Below, piece after piece: positions 57,882 to 64,000 of a DNA stretch of 64,000 nucleotides. The notes under the pieces were generated by a model. The model worked only from the letters and a program-made list of their open reading frames with translations. It was not told the DNA's origin and searched no databases. Each line of letters starts with the position of its first letter. The first letter of the stretch is position 1. The stretch spans positions 2,790,001 to 2,854,000 of the forward strand of contig NC_047073.1 of the NCBI RefSeq assembly GCF_902459465.1. Direction: 5' to 3'. The translations under genes were made by a program, and so were the position numbers. Source of the DNA: Asterias rubens. Taxonomy: Eukaryota > Echinodermata > Asteroidea > Forcipulatida > Asteriidae.

Positions 57882-60800
57882 CTGAAATATGAAGACAAGA
57901 ACAGCATTTCTTAAGGCCCATTCATACAATCGACATTCGATCTGTGTCGAATCTTATCCAGATATGGTCCGCGTTGGTTCGGTAAAATTTCAACACGGAT
58001 ACAAGCAGCTTCGCTTTCACACTAGCACTGCAGGAAATCAGCTTTTTGGTTACACGTGTAACTTTCAATCCGGATATTGCGAGACCGTTTTACACTGCAA
58101 GGTCTTACACAGATTGAAGCAGGATGCGGCTACTTTTTATGTACGCAGCGCCTTTTGTACGCGCCATCCACACTCAACACAGATCGAAATTTAACACAGG
58201 GGTGTTCACATTACGGCTTTCTATGGTTTATTGGCGCTTTAGCCTTTACTCTTTGTTTCTCACCGCTTGAAGACGTCATTAATCACCATGGTATCGCCAA
58301 TATGATTTACGCCGACGACACCCAGCTTTATATTATTCTCAAAAATGATGAAAGAGCATCAGGCATAGTCCAGCTTCAAGAATGCCTGAAAGACATCAAG
58401 TCATGGTCTACTGAGAACTTTCTTAAGTTAAACGAGAACAAAACTGCGGTAATTCATTTTTCCAGTCGTCACAGACCTGTTAGTCCTCTCTCAAGTATCA
58501 CATTGAACACCACCTCCATATGCCTAGTGGCAAGTGCTCGCAACCACGGAGATCTGTTTGATACCCATCTTTCACTTAACAATCATGTCAGCAATGTTTG
58601 TCGTGCTGCTTCGTTTGCTCTTCATGGAATTGGCTTCATCAGACAATATCTGGATGTGAATTCTACTGAAAATTTGGTTCATTCCTTGGTAATATGCCGC
58701 ATAGATACCTGCAAAAGCCTACTTTACGGACTACCGGACACTCAGATTGCCAGATTACAACGCATACAAAATTAAGAACTCGCACTCGGGAATCCATCAC
58801 ACCCATTCTTAAAAGGATCTACATTGGCGAGCAATACGGGCTAGAATTGATTTTAAAGTTTTGGTTCTGACTTATAAATGTATCCATGGTATTGCCCTTT
58901 ATCTTCAAAGCTTAGTTCAGGAGTACAAAACAACCAGGAATCTTCGATCTTCAAATAAATCCCTTCTGACTCCCCCAGTTATCAAAACCAAGTCGTGTTG
59001 TTCCCGCTCTTTCCAATAAGCAGCAGTTCAGTTATGGAACAGTCTTCCAGAGGTTGTCAAACAGGCTGAGACATCAGAACAATTCAAAACCCGTTTAAAA
59101 CATATCTGTTTACTTTGTACAATAATTGTTGATTTCCTTTTACAGCGCATAGGGACCTCTAAGTGATATGCGCTATATAAGATTGGTTTTATTATTATTA
59201 TTATTATAAGTACTGCCTAAAAATGAGGGCAAGGGGGGTGACATATAGCATTCGTAATTTCAATCAAAATTCTCAAATTTCCAAAGGGTCTTACCTAGGA
59301 TCTCGTATGATCTCATTAAGTGATGACTCGGGGTTGATTTGAACGAGTGCTTTGCCCTCAGAATAATGGAAATACACCTGGGGAATAAAGAATCAAATAG
59401 AATCAAATGATTATGCAGGCATGATGTTTGGTCCTTGGATGAATAGCATGCCTAGAAAGAAACTATAAATAAATATTTATAAATACCAGTAAAAAGTGTT
59501 GAAACACGGGCGTGACACGGGAGCTTGCACCTGTGCTTATAAGACAGTTTCTTCATTCCTATTGGTCGAGAGCAACAGCCGGGACAGTTGTGCCACATCA
59601 CGCATTAAGCGTGATGCGCACAGCAGTCTCCTTACAAGGAGTTGTTTACTCAAGGGCCCTACCATTTCATAGCTGGAGGTGTTGTGTTGAAAGAAATTAA
59701 TAATTAAACTGTTGATCAAGACCAGCTGCAGCTGATTAACCTATTGTTTTCGGATACATTTGTGGGGGTTAGCCCACAACCTTGTTCCAAGGGGTGATCG
59801 ATCTCATCATGCCATTTTGGCCCATGAAAATGAGGATGCATACTACTACTACTACGCACACGAATACATATCCGAAAGCTGTCTCAGTCATAAAAATGCA
59901 ACACAAGTACAGAGCTCAAGGAAAGGACCTTTATCGCACGGCCACGACCCTGCTGGTTTTAAACGGCAGTTTAAGAACTCGTCACTACTCTTTTATTCTC
60001 TTATCAATAACTCATCTTCAGAGGAATCTTCTTTGCTCTGTGACATCGAGTCCAGTTTACTTACCTGAAGATTCGGCGTCTTGTAGACCTTCATAGTATC
60101 CCAGGGTACACCCTCATCGAACATCAGTTTCAAATGACCAGAAAAACTGTACAACAAGAAAACCAAGCATGAATTAAATAGAGTGAAGAAGCATATTGTT
60201 AACTAGGATTTGAAACTTTGCATGGTGGAAATACGATATGGAAAGGTTTTCGGTAACACCATGTAATGACTATCGCTAATGAGTTTGGGTGGTTCTGAAT
60301 AGAACTGTTGGTATCAACTCTGAGTTGAAACCAATGGTTCATATTGTTAATCTTGTCGATGAAGGGTTTGGCCACAACCTCTTTCCCACTGTAAGTATGT
60401 AGCCAGCTTCTGTCGTTTCAACAGATGTTTTCACAGTAAACGTGCCAGCAGTATGTTTGACCTGGTTCCTCATATTAGGGTGTCTGAGCTTGAAACCAGG
60501 CTATCTGCTTCTTCTTAAAGGCAGTGGACACTATTGGTAATTACCCAAAATATTTATTAGCATAAAAACTTTCTTGGTGACGAGTAATGCGGAGAGGTTG
60601 ATGGTATAAAACATTGTGAGAAACGGCTCCCTCTGAAGTGCCATAGTTTTCGAGAAAGAAGTAATTTTCCACAAATTTGATTTCGTGACCTCAGGTTTAG
60701 AACTTGAGGTCTCGAAATCAACCATCTAAACGCACACAACTTCGTGTGACAAGGGTGTTTTTTTCTTTCATTATTATCTCACAAGTTCGATGACCGATTG

Positions 60801-62331
60801 CGCTAAAATTTTCACAGGTTTGTTATTTTATGCATATGTTGAGATACACCAACTGTGAAGGCTAATCTTTGACAATTACCAATAGTGTCCACTGCCTTTA
60901 ACTATACACTCTTGCCTTGCTGAGATGAACAACAAAGAGCCATTCCAACATTTTGCATCTAACTCTGGTGTATGTTTCTCTCCATCCTACAATCTAGACT
61001 GTTTTCAGAAGAATACCATTTCATACCTTGGGCTCCCCTGGGTTGTTTTCATCAGTAGTAATAATAATAATAATTGTGGCTTCTTATATAGCGCACATGT
61101 CCATCACTCAGTGACGCTCCTCGTGCTGTAACATACAGTTTTTCCTGCGGGGACTTCGTTTGAATTATGATAACTAATTCTGATAGCACCATGTTATGTT
61201 TTACAAGGTGCTGTGGCAAAATTTGCTGCAGATCGGACCAGGATCACCGGGGCGAACCCCTTCTCTTTTCGATAAGTGCACTGGGTTCTTTTACATGCAT
61301 TACATAACACATGGAACCAAGGGCTTAACGTCCCATCCGAATGAAGAAGCAATGGTGAAGTGTCTTGCTTAAGGACACAAGTGTCACGGCAGGGGATTCA
61401 AACCCACACTCTGCTGATCAGAAACCCCAGAGTTTGAATTCATCTTAAAATATTTTCTACTTGTCAATTTTTTTGTCTCTAGTCAGACCACTCACCTGGA
61501 GTCTTCATGAAAAGCTGCGATGAAATCACTCTGGCCGTGTTCAGGATAAAGGAAGGTCACGGGCCACGACAGACGCCCCGACTCATCAAGATGAATCTTC
61601 GCTCCTGTTGGATGCGTTGCCGTGACGACATCAACGATGAGTTGCTCTTGCGTTTTGATCTTCGGGGACCTCGTGTTCTCCTCCTTGGATTCACTTGGAG
61701 TTTGGGCAAATTCAATATTGCGACTCTGGGAAGGAAAGTCATAAACGGGGTCAAAGGTCACACCCTGTGCTCGCTAACCTCAGTAAGGAATTTAGCCTCC
61801 GTTGCAGGCCAGCAGCCGATGTCACGAAACTTTACGCAACTGCGTAAGTCCACTTGTGCAACGTTTATGGCATAAGTTGCGCCATAAGCATTGCGCAAGA
61901 GGACTTAAGAAGTTGCGTAAAGTTTTGTGAAATTGGCTGCAGGTCACATTCAAGACACCTCGCTATGACTCACAACTAGCGCATATTATAACACCCCTTA
62001 AAAATATTCTGCCTTTTCATTGGTTAAGAGCGCGTCACATGATATGTCTTAGTTTTACTAGACGGCGGCTGTGTGATAGTGCATCGTTTGTTGTGTGATA
62101 GTCCGACCACTATCTACTGCTGTTAAGAAATACCAGAGCTTGAGTGCGGTGTTGTTATCCTTTCGGCCACACACACACACATAAGGTAGCATGAGGAAGA
62201 TAAGCATGAAATAATGATGTAGGAACTAAGGAAGAAATACTTACTTGAATGGCTTCAACTATCTTCATGCTCTTTGCTTTTGCAGACTTTTCTTCAGCTT
62301 TACGTTTTCTCTGGTCTCTTTCCATAACTTT
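57788..62331 (-). CDS. TTC4: TTC4 (tetratricopeptide repeat protein 4), C-terminal five exons
   Basis: TTC4 is an Hsp90/Hsp70 TPR co-chaperone (yeast relative Cns1). The N-terminal TPR exons lie beyond the right window edge. The exons seen, in gene order, are 62245-62331, 61496-61773, 60065-60146, 59295-59377 and 57788-57881, all with GT/AG borders and matching phases. They encode a basic helical segment (VMERDQRKRKAEEKSAKAKS), an acidic linker, and the conserved C-terminal domain: RLSWPVTFLYPEHGQSDFIA, AFHEDS, SGHLKLMFDEGVPWD, VYFHYSEGKALVQI and finally YLVAHHPLFVVLSRASPF with stop TAG. The 'LSWPV.FLYPE..QSDFI.AFHED' signature is diagnostic. The last intron holds an opposite-strand LINE fragment. 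Confidence 0.92.
58215..59217 (+). mobile_element. 5'-truncated non-LTR retrotransposon (CR1/L2-like LINE), inactive
   Basis: It begins inside the reverse transcriptase: PLEDVINHHGIANMIYADDT keeps the catalytic YADD, then STENFLKLNENKTAVIHF and the C-terminal part ARLQRIQN. Stops and frameshifts follow, but later pieces are recognisable (ARIDFKVLVLTYKCIHGIA, LRSSNKSLLTPPV, LWNSLPEVV). It ends gcgctatataagattggttt and a (TTA)n tail. It is a dead copy, antisense in the last TTC4 intron. The domain order suits the CR1/L2 group; the exact clade is uncertain. Confidence 0.88.
59295..59377 (-). CDS. TTC4: TTC4 penultimate exon
   Basis: The acceptor is tattccccag and the donor is gtaaga. It encodes VYFHYSEGKALVQINPESSL plus NEIIRDP. 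The 83 nt lead from phase 0 to phase 2. Confidence 0.88.
59508..59575. repeat. Short dispersed repeat shared with the satellite A flank
   Basis: gggcgtgacacgggagcttg followed by cacctgtgcttat matches 30817-30850 and its duplicate near 33965 (gggcgtgacacgcgagctgg). The extent beyond this is unclear. Confidence 0.5.
60065..60146 (-). CDS. TTC4: TTC4 exon (SGHLKLMFDEGVPWD)
   Basis: The acceptor is ttgtacag and the donor is gtaagt. It encodes FSGHLKLMFDEGVPWDTMKV followed by YKTPNLQ, ending in phase 0. Confidence 0.9.
60518..60901 (+). repeat. Family A MITE, full length
   Basis: The termini taaaggcagtggacactatt and aatagtgtccactgccttta are near-perfect inverted repeats, and ggtaattacc / ggtaattg continue inward. 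The core hairpin is gatttcgtgacctcagg / tgaggtctcgaaatc. The best reference copy in this window. Confidence 0.9.
61056..61438 (-). repeat. tRNA-derived SINE, full-length reversed copy
   Basis: On minus it starts with a tRNA-like head (ctctggggtttctgatcagc, box B gggtttgaatcccc). It continues with a conserved body (cttgtgtccttaagcaagac, ggacgttaagcccttggttc, aggggttcgccccggtgatc) and ends gcgctatataagaagccaca and (TTA)n. It is probably a different body type from 6604. Confidence 0.8.
61496..61773 (-). CDS. TTC4: TTC4 exon (linker and LSWPV...FHEDS)
   Basis: The donor is gtgagt. I chose the acceptor gttag at 61774-61778, giving RAQGVTFDPVYDFPSQS. A second in-frame acceptor 9 nt further in (gcacag) would give GVTFDPVYDF. 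The exon continues through an acidic/Ser-rich linker to LSWPVTFLYPEHGQSDFIAA. Confidence 0.9.
61812..61940. repeat. Palindromic MITE-like element
   Basis: The ends gcagccgatgtcacgaaact and agttttgtgaaattggctgc. The inner pairs are ttacgcaac / gttgcgtaa and gtccact / aggactt. It starts about 34 bp upstream of the TTC4 acceptor at 61774-61778. Confidence 0.8.
62245..62331 (-). CDS. TTC4: TTC4 exon (basic helical segment), first visible in window
   Basis: The acceptor is gaaatacag and the donor is gtaagt. 29 whole codons encode KVMERDQRKRKAEEKSAKAK followed by SMKIVEAIQ, the charged helix linking the TPR and C-terminal domains. Confidence 0.82.
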
Positions 62332-62967
62332 CTGTATTTCACAAAATAAAAAACCAATATGCCTTGAAAATAGTGTTTAAGTCAATTAACACCTGCCATG
62401 TCCCACGCCAACTACAATTTAAGATGCAAGTTTATTACAAAAAACCACAAGAGTAAACTTAGGGTAACAGCCCTATGTAAAATCTCTTTCGGGAGAAGTA
62501 CACTTGAAGTAAGCACAGAACTCCCTGCTTCCGTTAGCATTGGTTATTTGCTTACGGTAAGCAGAGCCATGAAATTGGGACCAGGTGATGATGGTGATTC
62601 CAGGAATGCCTCCATTACAATTTGAGGATGAGGCCGCTATGGACACAAGGCTATGCCAAATCATGATGACATTGTTTCTCATTCATTTTAGCTTTCGTTT
62701 TTTATTCAAGACATGTTTCTCATTCTCTTGAAAAGCTTTTTTTCACGTGATGACCTACCAAGTGTTTTACAGCAGTAGACCTCATCTCTAGCACTCTTTT
62801 ATCATCTGCTGAGATGTGATCAACAAGTTAAGGAAAGATTCAATTATAGTATAAAGCTTAGTGTGGAAGAAATACTCAAACAAAACAGGCAGTAAACTGT
62901 TTTATGGTGAAATGATAGATTATTCCACCATGTGCATCACCAAGCTAATCCGCATCCACAGTACTGA
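62332..62967. other. TTC4 intron, no further exon recognised
   Basis: Non-coding. The next upstream exon of TTC4 is not found before the window ends. Confidence 0.5.
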
Positions 62968-63340
62968 AAGGGAAGGTACACGTTTGGTAGTTACTCAAAA
63001 CAAATATTAACTTAAAAACTGACTTGGTAACAAGTATTGGAGAGCTGTTGATAGTGTAAACCATCGTGGGAAACAACTCCCTCTGAAGTAACGTAGTTTT
63101 TGAGAAAGAGGTTATTTCTCACTAAAATAATAAAAGACTTCTAGCTAGAAGTCTTTTATTCCTATCTGAAAACACACAAATTCGTCTAACAAGGGTGTTT
63201 TTTCTTTCATCATTTTCTTGGAACTTCGATGACCGATTGAGCCCAATTTTTCACAGGCTTGTTATTTCATGCTTATGATGGGATACAACAAGTGAGAAGA
63301 CTGGTCTTTGACAATTCCCAAACGTGTACCTTCCCTTTAA
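62968..63340 (+). repeat. Family A MITE, variant termini, full length
   Basis: The termini aaagggaaggtacacgtttg and caaacgtgtaccttcccttt are perfect inverted repeats, differing from the usual ggcactggacactattgg. The interior is family A. The core is the perfect palindrome aataaaagacttct / agaagtcttttatt. Confidence 0.9.
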
Positions 63341-63424
63341 GCAGCATGCAGCATCAAAGTTCAGCTTTCTCCAGAAGATGATCAAAGCATACAAAAGATG
63401 ATCAACGCATAATTAACATTTATA

Positions 63425-64000
63425 ACAAATGCTTGGGGGTTTGTTTTACAAACAAATGGGGGCGACCAATCCCCAACCTCACGCGTCCACAGGTGGCGGA
63501 TAGTGGAGTGACCTCCAGATATGGAGGCTAGCTGCGAAATAGCCAAATAAGCAGTCGCGGACCAACTGGCGGTGTTTTCCGAGAGTGAGGTGGAGTAGTC
63601 TGTGTGGGGCAGCTACTCTAACTAAATACCTCATCGTGCTCAATGAAGGAATCACCGGGCGAGTATGAGGCGCCCATAAATAACCTCAACCCACCCCACC
63701 CACCCACTGCCTTGTGGGAAAGACAGCAGGATGCAGTCAAAGGCTACAGGAAGGTCACCTTATCGAAAACCCACCGGCAACACGTCTAGCCAGCGCGTCG
63801 GTGTATGGCTAAAAACCTGTCAGATATGAAGAGTAACGAAAAGAGAGGCCGTAACGCTCAAGGCCAAATGGAGCAAAGGAAAATGCCAAATCCAAATTCA
63901 GAGGGAAGACCTCAACATGACGCGTCACGATTAAACCCTTCACCAGGGAGTTGTGGGGCTGAAAGAAAGAGGAAAGGCAACTCCGACCTGAACATTTGTA
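63425..64000 (+). mobile_element. Possible 5' region of a non-LTR retrotransposon, cut by window end
   Basis: A sudden GC-richer segment begins near gcttgggggtttgttttaca. It carries phrases such as gtggcggatagtggagtgac and aaatacctcatcgtgctcaa, which I associate loosely with 5' UTRs of RTE-like LINEs. No diagnostic domain is present before the window ends. Identification is tentative; it could equally be another repeat. Confidence 0.3.

Noticed and set aside
58077..58775. 232-codon ORF as a cellular gene
   Set aside because: It is part of a 5'-truncated LINE reverse transcriptase (YADD present) with downstream frameshifts and a (TTA)n tail.
59760..60096. Two overlapping plus ORFs of about 100 codons
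   Set aside because: They cross the antisense of a confident TTC4 exon (60065-60146) and intron sequence, with no homology seen.

Overview
This window is eukaryotic nuclear DNA. It has short coding exons with GT/AG splice sites, long introns, dense short inverted-repeat elements, tRNA-derived SINEs, a 5'-truncated LINE, satellite arrays and one 100-N assembly gap. The gene content (a SLC1A excitatory amino-acid transporter, a Tctex-type dynein light chain, TTC4 and a tandem calponin-homology protein) is metazoan. From memory of its interspersed repeats I would place it in an echinoderm, most likely a sea star. That placement is inference, not something the sequence proves.

Layout. (1) 1397-9871, + strand: nine in-frame exons forming the 3' part of a protein with two calponin-homology (CH) domains and a long disordered tail. 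The last 79 bp around its stop codon are tandemly repeated about five times in the 3' UTR. (2) 9872-12861: spacer between two convergent genes. It holds a hammerhead-ribozyme-like core and a degenerate ~32-bp motif array. (3) 12862-22176, - strand: a complete eight-exon SLC1A/EAAT-type glutamate transporter of 534 aa. One intron carries a 23-bp minisatellite of about 29 copies. (4) 22.2-30.3 kb: gene-free DNA with palindromic elements. (5) 30.3-43.4 kb: satellite A, period 471 bp, with its ORF-bearing strand on minus. It is interrupted by a duplicated 1.3-kb block of its own left flank. (6) 43399-43498: assembly gap. (7) 43.5-52.1 kb: satellite B, period about 494-503 bp. It is a diverged homologue of satellite A in the opposite orientation. 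A long fold-back element bounds it at 52126-52510. (8) 54260-54874, + strand: a Tctex-1 family protein with an intact one-exon coding sequence. (9) 57788-62331, - strand: the last five coding exons of TTC4, with a 5'-truncated LINE in the final intron. The gene runs in from beyond the right edge. (10) 63.4-64.0 kb: GC-richer sequence resembling a retrotransposon 5' region, cut by the window end.

The genes do not form a functional unit. The CH gene and the transporter converge, as do the Tctex gene and TTC4. The transporter and Tctex genes diverge across the 32-kb satellite-rich spacer. The most unusual structure is the pair of homologous satellites in inverted orientation. All exon models come from reading splice sites and frame by eye, with no transcript evidence.
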